Below, piece by piece: positions 25,927-34,430 of a stretch of DNA of 64,000 nucleotides. Origin of the DNA: Pseudomonas sp. FP2335. Lineage in GTDB: Bacteria > Pseudomonadota > Gammaproteobacteria > Pseudomonadales > Pseudomonadaceae. The notes under the pieces were generated by a model, which worked only from the letters and a program-made list of their open reading frames with translations, had not been told where the DNA came from and did no database searches. Position 1 is the stretch's first letter, and each line of letters opens with the position of its first letter. The position numbers and the translations under genes were made by a program. Where the stretch lies: the NCBI RefSeq assembly GCF_030687535.1, contig NZ_CP117437.1, positions 2,749,501 through 2,813,500 on the forward strand, given 5' to 3'.

Positions 25927-26828
25927 ACGCTTGCCCCTCTGAAACGCGACGCGCAGGCGCGAATGACCACGGTGACCAGGAACACCAATGCCGCCACGAT
26001 CACGATGGCGCCCCCGGTCGGCACCGGAATGTGCAATTGCATGGGCACCAGGATGCCGACCACGCAGGAAAATGTGGCGATCAGCACGGCGCGGGCGACC
26101 AGCCCCGGCAGTGAATGGCTGATGTTGCGCGCCGCGGCCGCCGGTATCAGCAGCAAGGCTTCGACAAGCACGGCGCCGATGATTTTCAGGCAGGCCACCG
26201 TCACCAGGGTGACCAGCACCACGAACAGGTACTCGACGCTGCGCACCGGCACGCCACGCGCATGGGCCAGGCTCGGATTGAGACTGGCGAGCAGCATGCC
26301 GTTGTACGCCGGCAGGCCGAAAAGCGCACAGGTGGCCGTGACCACCAGCAGCACATTCATATCGGTGTGGTCTACCGCCAGGATCGAACCAAACAGCACG
26401 CTCTCCATCACGTGGGTGTTGATCTTGGCCGACACGAACAGCAGCAACGAGGCGCCGACCGCCAGCGAGATGGACAGGAACACTCCGATCAGCGTGTCGT
26501 TGGCCAGCGTGGTGCGGTGTTGTGTGTACTTCAACGTCAGCGCGAACAGCAGGCAGAACCCGAACATCGAAAAGTATGGCGAGGTATAGGACTCGCCGAT
26601 CAGTACGCCGATCGCCACGCCAGTCATCGCCGCATTGCCCACGGACTGGCTGAAAAACGCCATGCGCTTGATCATTACCATCGAGCCCAGCACCCCTAGC
26701 AGGGGGCCGATCAGCAGTGCGCAAAGCAGCGCGTTGATCACGAATTCGTATTCGAACGGCTGTGGCAGCAGGCCGTTGGCGGCGAGCGCCTGCAGTTGGT
26801 TGCGAATGAAATCGTAGAGGGCGTTCAT
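25923..26828 (-). CDS. Metal ABC transporter permease, ZnuB-like
   Basis: 301 residues, ABC-3 family with about eight membrane helices. GPLLGVLGSMVMIKRMAFFSQSVGNAAMTGVAIG is the family start, and LLIPAAAARNISHSLPGLV near residue 230 is the conserved ATPase-contact region. It overlaps the ATPase gene by 4 bp upstream and the second binding protein by 4 bp downstream. Confidence 0.9.
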   Translation of the reverse strand: MNALYDFIRNQLQALAANGLLPQPFEYEFVINALLCALLIGPLLGVLGSMVMIKRMAFFSQSVGNAAMTGVAIGVLIGESYTSPYFSMFGFCLLFALTLKYTQHRTTLANDTLIGVFLSISLAVGASLLLFVSAKINTHVMESVLFGSILAVDHTDMNVLLVVTATCALFGLPAYNGMLLASLNPSLAHARGVPVRSVEYLFVVLVTLVTVACLKIIGAVLVEALLLIPAAAARNISHSLPGLVARAVLIATFSCVVGILVPMQLHIPVPTGGAIVIVAALVFLVTVVIRACASRFRGASV

Positions 26829-27493
26829 TGCAGGTGCTCCCAATGGTCGCAGCTGCCATGGAACAACAGGCGTTGATTGATCACCGTGACCGATTGCGCA
26901 ACGCGCTTGACCTGTTCCAGGTCGTGGTTGATCCAGAGAATGGTGACGCCCTGGGCGTGCAGTTCGCTGACCAACTCCTCCACCAGGCGCACACCGGGTT
27001 CGTCGATCCCGGCCGTGGGCTCGTCGAGGATCAGCAGCCGCGGCAGCGGACTGATCGCCTGGGCCAACAGCACGCGCTGGCGTTCGCCTCCAGACAGGCT
27101 GCCAAAGGGCTTGGCGCCCATTGCGCCTACTCCGGTGCGCTGCAGGGCCGCGTCGCTGCTTGCCCTGGCTGCGCGGGATGCGCCGAGAAAGGCCGGCCGA
27201 CGCTGGCCGAGCAGGGCCATGACGTCGTTGACGGTCATTGGCACGTGGCGGTCGAAATCCGGCAATTGCGGTACATAGCCCATGGGCGTAGTGATCTCGC
27301 CCTCCAACCGCACGGTGCCCGAGTGCGGCATCTGGCCCAGCAGCGCACGTACCAGCGAGGTCTTGCCACCGCCGTTGGGACCGACCAGGCAATGCAGGGC
27401 CCCGGCCTCGATCCGGAAGTTCACGGCGTCCAGCACTGGGGTACCGCCCAGTTGCAATGAGACGTTGTCGAATACCACGGCAGGTCCACGCAT
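26825..27493 (-). CDS. Metal ABC transporter ATPase, ZnuC-like
   Basis: 222 residues with Walker A GPNGGGKTS, signature LSGGERQRV, Walker B LLILDEP and switch His in WINHD. The order SBP-ATPase-permease is that of Zn/Mn importers. ATG at 27493 was chosen because AAGGAG precedes it; an ATG at 27511 overlapping the SBP stop is the alternative and would add six residues. Confidence 0.9.
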   Translation of the reverse strand: MRGPAVVFDNVSLQLGGTPVLDAVNFRIEAGALHCLVGPNGGGKTSLVRALLGQMPHSGTVRLEGEITTPMGYVPQLPDFDRHVPMTVNDVMALLGQRRPAFLGASRAARASSDAALQRTGVGAMGAKPFGSLSGGERQRVLLAQAISPLPRLLILDEPTAGIDEPGVRLVEELVSELHAQGVTILWINHDLEQVKRVAQSVTVINQRLLFHGSCDHWEHLQ

Positions 27494-27507
27494 TGCTGAT
27501 TGCTCCT

Positions 27508-28440
27508 TCATTGCTGGGTGAACTCGACGGCTTCGGCCAGGGTTTCGAGGTTTTCGGCCATGGCCACCTCGAACTCGTCCGCGCTGTAGGTGCTGCCAGT
27601 GATATGCGACAGCGCAAACACCTTCACGCCGGTGGCAGCTTCGATGGGCTTGGCCAGGTCGAGGGAGAAGTTCTTCTCGGCAAACAGCACACGCACATGG
27701 GCGTTCTTGATCGCCTCGATGGTATTGGCCAACTGGCGTGCCGTCGGCGCAACGCCATGGCGCGGTTCAATCACCGCGCTGACAAACAGGCCGAATTCCT
27801 GCATCAGGTAGTCGTAGCCGGCGTGCGTGGTGGCACAGCGAAAGCCGGACAGGTCCAGTGCGGCAAAACGCGTCATGAAACGCGCGCGCAGTTCGCGGAT
27901 ACGCGTGGCGTACGCCAGGGCGTTGTGGCGGTACGTCACGGCGTTGGCCGGGTCCAGCTCCCCCAGTTTGCGGGCGATCTCGAACACCTGTTGTATCGCT
28001 GCGGTCGTGGAGACAAAGGTATGCGGGTTGACCACCTTGACGCCGCCCTGGTCGCCCCCCACCGGAATCAGCGCGACCGAGGCATTGGCCTGGATGATCG
28101 GCAGCGTCTGCGTACGGCCGGCCGCCTTGACGATCTGGAAGGCCCATTCATCGTGGCCGATGCCGTTGACCACCAGCGCATCGAGGCTCATCGCCCGGGT
28201 GATGTCGTCGGGCTGCGGCTGGTAGTTGTGGGGGTTCGCCTCTGCCGGGATCAGCGGCACCACGTCCGCGCGGTCACCGACGATATTCGCCACGAAACTG
28301 TAGTAGGGGTGCAGCGTGACGCCGATCTTGAGTTTCTTGCCTGCGTCCGGCGCGGCGCCTGCCAGGGCCACCAGCGGAATCAGCGCGAGCAGCGCCATGC
28401 AGCCGCGCCACAGGGCGCGCAGTGAGGTGGAGGCAGTCAT
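27508..28440 (-). CDS. Zinc/manganese ABC binding protein, ZnuA-like
   Basis: 310 residues with a signal peptide (LALIPLVALAGAA) and three conserved histidine ligands: His71 (NPHNYQPQPDD), His140 (NPHTFVSTTAA) and His206 (TTHAGYDYLMQEFG). There is no long His-rich loop, so classical ZnuA of enterobacteria is not a close match, and either Zn or Mn is possible. The start ATG at 28440 overlaps the preceding gene by 4 bp; the frame upstream of it belongs to that gene's complement and is not coding. Confidence 0.88.
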   Translation of the reverse strand: MTASTSLRALWRGCMALLALIPLVALAGAAPDAGKKLKIGVTLHPYYSFVANIVGDRADVVPLIPAEANPHNYQPQPDDITRAMSLDALVVNGIGHDEWAFQIVKAAGRTQTLPIIQANASVALIPVGGDQGGVKVVNPHTFVSTTAAIQQVFEIARKLGELDPANAVTYRHNALAYATRIRELRARFMTRFAALDLSGFRCATTHAGYDYLMQEFGLFVSAVIEPRHGVAPTARQLANTIEAIKNAHVRVLFAEKNFSLDLAKPIEAATGVKVFALSHITGSTYSADEFEVAMAENLETLAEAVEFTQQ

Positions 28441-29138
28441 GGCTGAGTTCCTTTTACGCGTTCGACTTCGCTGGCGCCGTCGTAAGGGATGACCTGGCGC
28501 CAGCCGGCGCCGACCAGCGACTCGGGCTTGACGATGCCAGGGTAGGGCGCGTTCGGGTCGCGGTGGACCCAGATCGTCGCCTGGTTCGCCCACATGACTC
28601 CCGCATGCGCATGCCCGATGACCAGCAGGTACGCACTCTGCCCCGGCGCTCGGCCGGCAGAACCGTAATACACGGTGGCGCCCTGGCCCTGGGTGGCCTG
28701 CGATACGCTGCTGACAGTGGGGGTGGCCGGTGCGTCGGCAGCGGCCGATGGGTCATGGGCCTGGTGGGTGCCGGGCAGGATCAGTTGCCAGTGCACTTCG
28801 CCGTTGGTTTTCCAGAAACCGTCACGGTAGAACGGCGGCAGCAACAGCTTCTGCGCATGTTCCAGGGTGATCCAGCCTCCGGTGTCGTTGTTGTTCCAGA
28901 TGATTTCTTCACCGGCGGGCAACAGCGCGCTGTGAATGGCCTGGTCGGCGGCGCCCAAGCCATCGAAGGAACGCACCTGCCAGCTCAAGGGCACGGGCGG
29001 GCCGACGCGCTCGGGGCGAAACATCACGTAGCCGAGCACGCCAGCGGTGACGGCCAGGGTCGCCAACAGCAGGCCCAGCGACTCCCATCGACCGGAGGCG
29101 GGGCGCACCACCTGGGTTGCAGCGCTTGCGCCGGCCAT
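28437..29138 (-). CDS. Membrane-anchored protein of the metal-uptake operon (DUF6162-like)
   Basis: 233 residues: one N-terminal membrane segment (LGLLLATLAVTAGVLGYVMF, about residues 20-40), then a periplasmic domain containing WNNNDTGGWITLEHAQKLLLPPFYRDGFW and GHAHAGVMWANQATIWVHRDPNAPYPGIVKP. The His-rich stretch GHAHAG is suggestive of metal binding. I associate this with the DUF6162 family that accompanies Pseudomonas metal ABC genes, but I am not certain of the family name. It starts at ATG 29138, sharing one base with the stop of the upstream gene, and overlaps the ZnuA-like gene by 4 bp. Confidence 0.72.
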   Translation of the reverse strand: MAGASAATQVVRPASGRWESLGLLLATLAVTAGVLGYVMFRPERVGPPVPLSWQVRSFDGLGAADQAIHSALLPAGEEIIWNNNDTGGWITLEHAQKLLLPPFYRDGFWKTNGEVHWQLILPGTHQAHDPSAAADAPATPTVSSVSQATQGQGATVYYGSAGRAPGQSAYLLVIGHAHAGVMWANQATIWVHRDPNAPYPGIVKPESLVGAGWRQVIPYDGASEVERVKGTQP

Positions 29139-29626
29139 CAGAGAAACGCAATCCAGCGGCCAAGGAAAATGACCCCGGCCCACAACGCCAGGGAACTGGC
29201 GCCCGCGACCCGCGCCTGGCTGGGCGGTGGCAACGTGGTGTCCCATTCACCGATGCGGCGAAACGCGCCCAGGTGGAACACCGCCATGTTGAGCCCTGCC
29301 AGCACCAGCAGGCCCATCTTCCACAGGAAGGCGGTGTTCTGCACATAGGTCGTGCCATTGGCGCAGAACATCAGCAGGCCGGTGATCACGCACACCGCGA
29401 ATGCGACCCACGTGAACGGCAGCAAGTCATTGATCAGCCGCAGCGCGCTGCGCCGATGGGCCGTCACGCCAAGCAGGCGCAGGTCGACCACGGCGATGGT
29501 GCCGTAGACGATGGCGATGCCGATCACATGCAGCGATTCCAGCAGCGGAAAGGCCGAGCCCGACTCGCGGATGAAGGTGGCGACGGCGGTGTCCTGGAGG
29601 GTTTGCAGCAACACTTGAATATCCAT
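29138..29626 (-). CDS. Small four-helix membrane protein (DUF6644-like), copy 2
   Basis: 162 residues with about four membrane helices. ESLHVIGIAIVYGTIAVVDLRLLG parallels QSIHIIAITVLFGSALVSDLRLAG of the neighbouring gene, and both end in GRWIA followed by a hydrophobic tail, so they are paralogues. The conserved His in the helix (SLHVIGIA) might bind haem or metal. It lies 32 bp after its paralogue and overlaps the next gene by one base. Function unknown. Confidence 0.72.
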   Translation of the reverse strand: MDIQVLLQTLQDTAVATFIRESGSAFPLLESLHVIGIAIVYGTIAVVDLRLLGVTAHRRSALRLINDLLPFTWVAFAVCVITGLLMFCANGTTYVQNTAFLWKMGLLVLAGLNMAVFHLGAFRRIGEWDTTLPPPSQARVAGASSLALWAGVIFLGRWIAFL

Positions 29627-29658
29627 GGCGGTTACCTGAAGGCTTGGGTTGAAAACGC

Positions 29659-30135
29659 TTAGATCGTGTAGGCGATCCAGCGACCGCAGATGATCACGAC
29701 GCACCACAAGCCGATCGACAGCCAGGCCAACGCCTTGATCGGGCGCGGGTCGCCGTTGTCGGGGGCGCGTAGCAGCGGGCGGCGCAGCCACAGCGTCAGG
29801 CCGAACGCGGTCGCCACCAGGGCCATCTTCAGCCAGAACGTGGTGTTGACCAGGACCCGGTCGGGCTCGGCGATGATCATGAGCAAGCCGGTCATGAGCA
29901 GCACGATGAGTGCGTTGCGCATCCACGGGTAATAGCGGCGAACTACGCCGCGCAAGGGTTCGTCGCTGGCCAGCACGCCAGCCAGGCGCAGGTCGGAAAC
30001 GAGCGCCGAACCGAACAGCACGGTGATGGCGATGATATGAATGCTCTGCACCGTGGGAATGACCCAGAGAATGTCGCGGATGGCGGTGCTCAGGGGCGAT
30101 GCATAGATCCAGGCAATGATGAGTGACGATGACAT
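29659..30135 (-). CDS. Small four-helix membrane protein (DUF6644-like), copy 1
   Basis: 158 residues, about four membrane helices with VQSIHIIAITVLFGSALVSDLRLAGVL and NTTFWLKMALVATAFGLTL, ending CGRWIAYTI. Paralogue of the gene at 29138-29626. GGAAGGAACGCCG precedes the ATG at 30135. It lies 21 bp after the alpha/beta hydrolase gene. Function unknown; the pair may form a heterodimer. Confidence 0.72.
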   Translation of the reverse strand: MSSSLIIAWIYASPLSTAIRDILWVIPTVQSIHIIAITVLFGSALVSDLRLAGVLASDEPLRGVVRRYYPWMRNALIVLLMTGLLMIIAEPDRVLVNTTFWLKMALVATAFGLTLWLRRPLLRAPDNGDPRPIKALAWLSIGLWCVVIICGRWIAYTI

Positions 30136-30156
30136 CGGCGTTCCTTCCTCGTGGGC

Positions 30157-31638
30157 TTAGAAGTCTTGGGGTGTCGCGATCGGCCGCAGGCGCGCCGCAT
30201 CCTCTGGCAGCAGGTAGCCTTGCTGGATCGAAACGGCTTTGGCTTCTTCGAATTTCTGCGCGTAGCGGTTGAAGTTGGCGTAGTGCCGGCCCAGCACGTC
30301 CTTCGCGTAGGCCACCTTGGTGTCGTAGATCAGGCCGCAGCCGGTCTCCTGGTCGGTAAGGTAGGTCGCACTCGGCACCTGGACCCACGGCGGGCGCACG
30401 CCGCCCTGCAGGTTGCCGGTGGCCGGGGCACGTGCGGCCGCCTTGCCGTCGCGCACCACCCTTGGCGCCTTCGGCATAGGGGTGCCGTCGCGCACCCAAC
30501 GGTCCATGCGATCGAGCAGCGCCGACACCACCAGCTCTACGGGTTCGTCGTACAGCGTCTGGCAGCGAGGGTCGTCGCCCTTGCCGACATCGGCCGCCAG
30601 CGGTTCGGTGTGCTCGGTCCCCAGGTCGGCCAGGCGCAGATGAGGCATGCCGGTGACTTCGTAGTAACGCAGCTGCGGGCTGTCGGTGTCCGGAGGCAGG
30701 GGGATGCCTTCGATCACGTCGTGCAGGGTTTCGGACTGGCTGTAGACGGTCACGAACGGCACGCCCTCGGGCATCTGGCGCGGCACGCGGATGACGTCGC
30801 CGCCGACTTCGCCATAGGCCATGCGGCCGGTCATGTAGGCATCGATCAGCGGCCTGCCGTCAGGCAGGCGCCATTGCTGGTGGCGGCCCTGGTCGAGGTA
30901 GTCCATCCAGACTTGTGCAGTCACGGCCCAGCTGTTGACGTAGACACGCTGCACGTCGAAGCCGGCCAGCGGGCCCTGTGTCGCAGGGGTTTTCAGCAGC
31001 AATGCCAGCTGCGCCGCGATGCCTTGTGACTGCGGCGCGAACGGATCGGGCACGGTGCCCCGGCTGAAATGCTCCGGGTCGTAGTAAGTGCCCAGCGGCG
31101 CATACCGCGCGTAATCGAAGCGGCGCATAAAGTCGAAATTGACGATTCGTCCGTACCTGGCGATCTGCTCGGCCTCGGCCGCTGGCGTGTCCGCGATGAA
31201 CTTGGGATCGACCCGCGGCTGGTTGGTGTTCAGCGTGTAGCCGACATAGGCGTAGCCACGGCGCAGCAAATAGTCGCGGGTCAGGATCCATCCGGCGCCA
31301 CGCTCGCCAAACCAGCTGAAGGGCTCGATCACCACCGTGCCGTTGAAGCGCGCGGAGTCGGCCGGTCGGCGCACCAGAATGCGCGTGGTGTAGGGCGCGT
31401 CGAAGCGTTGCTCACCCGTGGCGGTAATGGCCGGGGCGATGCCTTGCAGGTAGAACTCTTGCTCGGTGTAGCCGTACTGGTCGAGGTCGCTGTACTCGGT
31501 GCCGGGATGTAACGCCGACGACAGCGGCAACTGGCCCGACGGCGGCACGGCAATCGCGGTCGGCAGGCGCGGCACGTCGGCCCACGCGTTCGACGTGAGC
31601 GCCAGCAACAGGCCGCCGAGGGTCATCGTGCGCTGCAT
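30157..31638 (-). CDS. Secreted alpha/beta-hydrolase-domain protein (Abhydrolase_10-like)
   Basis: 493 residues from ATG 31638, preceded by AAGGTGG; an upstream in-frame TTG at 31656 lacks a ribosome-binding site. A signal peptide (LLLALTSNAWA) indicates export. RFNGTVVIEPFSWFGERGAGWILTRDYLLRRGYAYVGYTLN contains the strand and oxyanion region of the alpha/beta-hydrolase fold, and DVQRVYVNSWAVTAQVW lies where the nucleophile elbow is expected but is not a standard G-x-S-x-G. A His-containing EVTGMPHLRLAD may supply the catalytic base. The substrate is unknown. Such proteins are often found beside DUF6152 proteins, as here. Confidence 0.75.
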   Translation of the reverse strand: MQRTMTLGGLLLALTSNAWADVPRLPTAIAVPPSGQLPLSSALHPGTEYSDLDQYGYTEQEFYLQGIAPAITATGEQRFDAPYTTRILVRRPADSARFNGTVVIEPFSWFGERGAGWILTRDYLLRRGYAYVGYTLNTNQPRVDPKFIADTPAAEAEQIARYGRIVNFDFMRRFDYARYAPLGTYYDPEHFSRGTVPDPFAPQSQGIAAQLALLLKTPATQGPLAGFDVQRVYVNSWAVTAQVWMDYLDQGRHQQWRLPDGRPLIDAYMTGRMAYGEVGGDVIRVPRQMPEGVPFVTVYSQSETLHDVIEGIPLPPDTDSPQLRYYEVTGMPHLRLADLGTEHTEPLAADVGKGDDPRCQTLYDEPVELVVSALLDRMDRWVRDGTPMPKAPRVVRDGKAAARAPATGNLQGGVRPPWVQVPSATYLTDQETGCGLIYDTKVAYAKDVLGRHYANFNRYAQKFEEAKAVSIQQGYLLPEDAARLRPIATPQDF

Positions 31639-31648
31639 CCGGCCCACC

Positions 31649-32404
31649 TTATTCAAGACTGAGGGACGCCTTGCCCTCGCTGTCGATCACGATCTGGTTG
31701 TTCTCGCAGACGTACTCTTGAATCGCATAGCTGGAGCGCTTGTAGTCGAAAGTGAAGCGATACGGCGTGTTGAGCACCTGCGGGTCTTCGATCAGGACCT
31801 GATCCTCCAGGTGATCAGGCCCGCGCAGCCGGATGCGTTCGGTGATCTTCATGTCCGGGCCGTGGGGCACGTCATAGAAGTGCACGTCGCTGCGCACACG
31901 CTGGGTTTCGACGACGAGGGTGTCGCCTTCCCAATGCCCACGCGAATGGCCCTGGTACAGCGGGTCGAGTTTTTCCTTGGGCGGCATCGCCTGGTTCAAC
32001 AGAATCCGGCGGACCTGCTGCAGGTATTCACCCAGGACGACCACTTGCTTGCCGTCGTGAATGATTTGGATCGGGAACAGCGCCGCCATCATTGTCGGCA
32101 TGCCTTCGGGCAGGCATTTGGAACTGGTGGTCGCGAGCGGTGTGCCAGCCTCGTTGGCGGCGGCCTGTTTCTTCTTGAACGCGGCATATTCGGCGGCATA
32201 CGGCGCCTTGAGGTCCATCGGCCCGCCGGGGTGCACGGGGTCGTCCGGGTTCTCGCCAAACCAGTCGTCCGGAGTGCGTTCCCAGGTGCCGCTGATATCG
32301 GGCTTGGGTTTGGGCATTGTCGCGGCGTTGGTTAGCGCTGTGCTCGTCGCAAGGGCGAAGCCCAGGCCGATGATTGCTATGTGCAAGGTGCGTATCGGTT
32401 TCAT
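31649..32404 (-). CDS. Secreted protein of unknown function, partner of DUF6152
   Basis: 251 residues with a signal peptide (IIGLGFALATSTALTNAA). The mature part contains DISGTWERTPDDWFGENPDD, TSSKCLPEGMPTMMAALFPIQIIHDGKQVVVLGEYLQQVRRI and GHSRGHWEGDTLVVETQRV. These segments recall lipocalin-like secreted proteins that recur with DUF6152 genes in other proteobacteria. It starts 53 bp after the DUF6152 gene. ATG at 32404 gives the signal peptide; the longer frame to 32461 does not. Confidence 0.72.
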   Translation of the reverse strand: MKPIRTLHIAIIGLGFALATSTALTNAATMPKPKPDISGTWERTPDDWFGENPDDPVHPGGPMDLKAPYAAEYAAFKKKQAAANEAGTPLATTSSKCLPEGMPTMMAALFPIQIIHDGKQVVVLGEYLQQVRRILLNQAMPPKEKLDPLYQGHSRGHWEGDTLVVETQRVRSDVHFYDVPHGPDMKITERIRLRGPDHLEDQVLIEDPQVLNTPYRFTFDYKRSSYAIQEYVCENNQIVIDSEGKASLSLE

Positions 32405-32457
32405 AGAGACATCTCCACAAAGTGGTGCGGTGCGGTTGGGCGGCAAAGAGACGGCGT

Positions 32458-32847
32458 TCAACCGCCGCCCGAGAGCACCACGTCACCGATCTTGATCTCC
32501 ACGAGGAGCCCGCCGGGTTCGCCGTTTTTCAGCGGTTTGAAGGACACCTCGGCGTTCTCGCCGGCCTTGATCGAGTCTGCGCTCCAGCCGGTACGCTGCA
32601 ACGCGTTGACGCTGCCCGTCTCGATCTTGTAGCGCTGGGGCGGCGGGCCGGGGGCATCGAGGTAAATGGTGATGTGCGGGTTGGTCCAGGCAAAGCGCTC
32701 CACCACACCCTTGACGGTGACGGTGCGGGTCTGGTCGAACAGCGCGAAGGAATGGTGGGCCGTGGCGGTTGACGACAGGGCACTGCAGGCAACCAGGCTC
32801 AGCAGGCAAAGTCCCTGGCGCAACAGCGGGGAGGGCAGAACAGTCAT
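32458..32847 (-). CDS. DUF6152-family small secreted protein
   Basis: 129 residues with a signal peptide ending at about ATAHH; the mature start HHSFALFDQTRTVTVKGVVERFAWTNPHITIYLDAPG is the diagnostic DUF6152 pattern (AHHS, then WTNPH), with histidines that might bind metal. It is the first gene of the roughly 9-kb minus-strand train that ends with the metal ABC importer. A copy of the 19-bp regulon motif lies 61 bp upstream of its ATG. Confidence 0.8.
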   Translation of the reverse strand: MTVLPSPLLRQGLCLLSLVACSALSSTATAHHSFALFDQTRTVTVKGVVERFAWTNPHITIYLDAPGPPPQRYKIETGSVNALQRTGWSADSIKAGENAEVSFKPLKNGEPGGLLVEIKIGDVVLSGGG

Positions 32848-32908
32848 GACGGGTGCCTCGGTTTTTATGGTTCTTATGGGCCCAGCATAGGGTGGCGAAG
32901 TGGGCAGG

Positions 32909-32927
32909 CCGTAGCCCAAAACGGCAA
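32909..32927 (-). promoter_or_regulatory. Regulon motif copy A
   Basis: Minus-strand TTGCCGTTTTGGGCTACGG, 61 bp upstream of the DUF6152 start codon. It differs from the six-copy consensus TTGCCGATTTGGGCTACCG at two positions. Confidence 0.65.
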
Positions 32928-32969
32928 CCAATGGCGGTGAGCGAAGGAATTCGCGCGATGGCCATGCAC

Positions 32970-32988
32970 ATGCTGATTTGGGTTACCG
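32970..32988 (+). promoter_or_regulatory. Regulon motif copy B
   Basis: Plus-strand ATGCTGATTTGGGTTACCG, 63 bp upstream of the porin start codon, in opposite orientation to copy A. Confidence 0.65.
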
Positions 32989-33051
32989 CTGGCAGGGTTG
33001 ATTCGGAAAAATCGCGACTCGCCTCATAAATATAAAAACAGGAGAGACGTC

Positions 33052-34389
33052 ATGCGCAGCCCCCCTTATGCCCCGTTACTGTCGCTGGTTGCACTGTGTG
33101 CATTCGAGCCGCAAGCACACGCCTACACGCTGTACAACGAAGAGGATGGTGGCACCGTTTTGAACGCTGAACTGGGCGCTGGCTTCGGCTGGTTCGGCAG
33201 TACCCGCAATTACCTCGCCGACCCGCAGAAAGTACCCGGCAGCATGCGTTGGCAAGAGGGCTACGCCAAATATGGCCTCAACGGCACCACTGACAAGCTC
33301 ACCGCCGGCTCGATCTACGGTGGCTTCAGCCTGCTCAGTTCCGCCACATGGGGCGACGGCGACACCGGCAAAAACACGGCTGGCAATGAGCGCAGAACTG
33401 CCGTGGAAGACGCCTACCTGGGCTGGCGCTCGGGTGAGCTGATCCCTGCCCTGGGCAAGGACGGCGTGGATTTTTCCTTCGGCCGCCAACTGGTGACGGT
33501 GGACGGCTTCCTGATTACCGACGATGGCTTCAACCCCGGCAACGCCTTCAGTCCCATCGCGGATGTCAACGATGGTCGCTTCAACCGTGGCGGCGCCTTC
33601 TACCTTGGCCAGCGCCTGGCGTTCGGCAATACCGCCGTGCTCAAGGTGGGCGGTAAGGAGGGCTTGCACGGCAGCCTGATCTGGCTCAAGTCGGATAACC
33701 CGGGGCAGTCCAAAACCGAAGTGGCGGCGGCCACGATCGACTACACGACGCCGTTCGGCTCGCTCGGTTCCACCTACATACATGGCCTGGATGTCGAGGA
33801 GCGCTACGCCTTCGCTGATCGGATGGAACGCAAAGGCATGAACATCTACAGCCTGCGGGGCCAGGGCAACGCCGGGATCGACAACGCCGATTTCGCCTTT
33901 GAAGTGGCGCGCCAGGAAAAACGCTCGGGGTCACAGCGTGCGATGTTCTTCGACGCGGGCTACACCTTCGCCGACGTCAAATGGCAGCCGACGCTGAGCT
34001 ATCGCTATACGCGGTATTCCGAAGGTTGGGATTTCCTGTTCCAGGGCGGTTTCCGCAAGCGCTACCAGGGTGAGGTTGCGGCCAACTACGCCGGCTCCGT
34101 GACGTCGAACATGCAGATCAACGATGTCCTGCTCTCCGTGCGGCCGACCGACAAGCTGACGCTCAATGCCATGGCCTTCGACTACCACCAACTGTCCCGT
34201 AAACAACAACAGAACTTCAGTGCGCGAGAGGTGGACCTGTTTGTTGATTGGATGGTAACGGACAACATCACCTTGTCGCCGCTGGTTGGCTTCTACAAAC
34301 CAGAGAAGTGGCTGGGCAATGGTGGGCTGCAAAGTGGCAGCGCATCCACCAACACGTACATGCAGTTGATTGTGTGGGTGACGTTCTAG
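33052..34389 (+). CDS. Outer membrane porin (alginate-export/OprD-unrelated family), paralogue 1
   Basis: 445 residues with a signal peptide ending PQAHA, then alternating hydrophobic strands typical of a beta-barrel, ending in an aromatic Phe (VWVTF). Landmarks are FSLLSSATWGDGD, VEDAYLGWRSGELIPALGKDGVDFSFGRQ and LHGSLIWLKSDN, all shared with the porin at 49024-50349. Start at 33052 follows GGAGAG. The likely role is diffusion of the substrate of the local regulon across the outer membrane. The substrate is unknown; the alginate-export likeness is structural only. Confidence 0.83.
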   Translation: MRSPPYAPLLSLVALCAFEPQAHAYTLYNEEDGGTVLNAELGAGFGWFGSTRNYLADPQKVPGSMRWQEGYAKYGLNGTTDKLTAGSIYGGFSLLSSATWGDGDTGKNTAGNERRTAVEDAYLGWRSGELIPALGKDGVDFSFGRQLVTVDGFLITDDGFNPGNAFSPIADVNDGRFNRGGAFYLGQRLAFGNTAVLKVGGKEGLHGSLIWLKSDNPGQSKTEVAAATIDYTTPFGSLGSTYIHGLDVEERYAFADRMERKGMNIYSLRGQGNAGIDNADFAFEVARQEKRSGSQRAMFFDAGYTFADVKWQPTLSYRYTRYSEGWDFLFQGGFRKRYQGEVAANYAGSVTSNMQINDVLLSVRPTDKLTLNAMAFDYHQLSRKQQQNFSAREVDLFVDWMVTDNITLSPLVGFYKPEKWLGNGGLQSGSASTNTYMQLIVWVTF

Positions 34390-34397
34390 AAGAGGGC

Positions 34398-34422
34398 GGC
34401 GTTGGCGCCTGGCGCCAACGCC
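34398..34422. terminator. Strong hairpin between convergent genes
   Basis: Arms GGCGTTGGCGCC (34398-34409) and GGCGCCAACGCC (34411-34422) form a near-perfect 25-nt palindrome in the 41-bp gap between convergent porin and cytochrome b561 genes, followed by TGTTTG on the plus strand. Probably a bidirectional terminator. Confidence 0.65.
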
Positions 34423-34430
34423 TGTTTGCC

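Larger units (their letters stand above)
32848..33051. other. Divergent promoter region with two regulon motifs
   Basis: 204 bp between the DUF6152 gene (minus) and the porin gene (plus). It contains an inverted pair of the 19-bp motif, at 32909-32927 and 32970-32988, with centres 61 bp apart. Each copy lies about 61-63 bp from the start codon that it faces. Confidence 0.7.
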
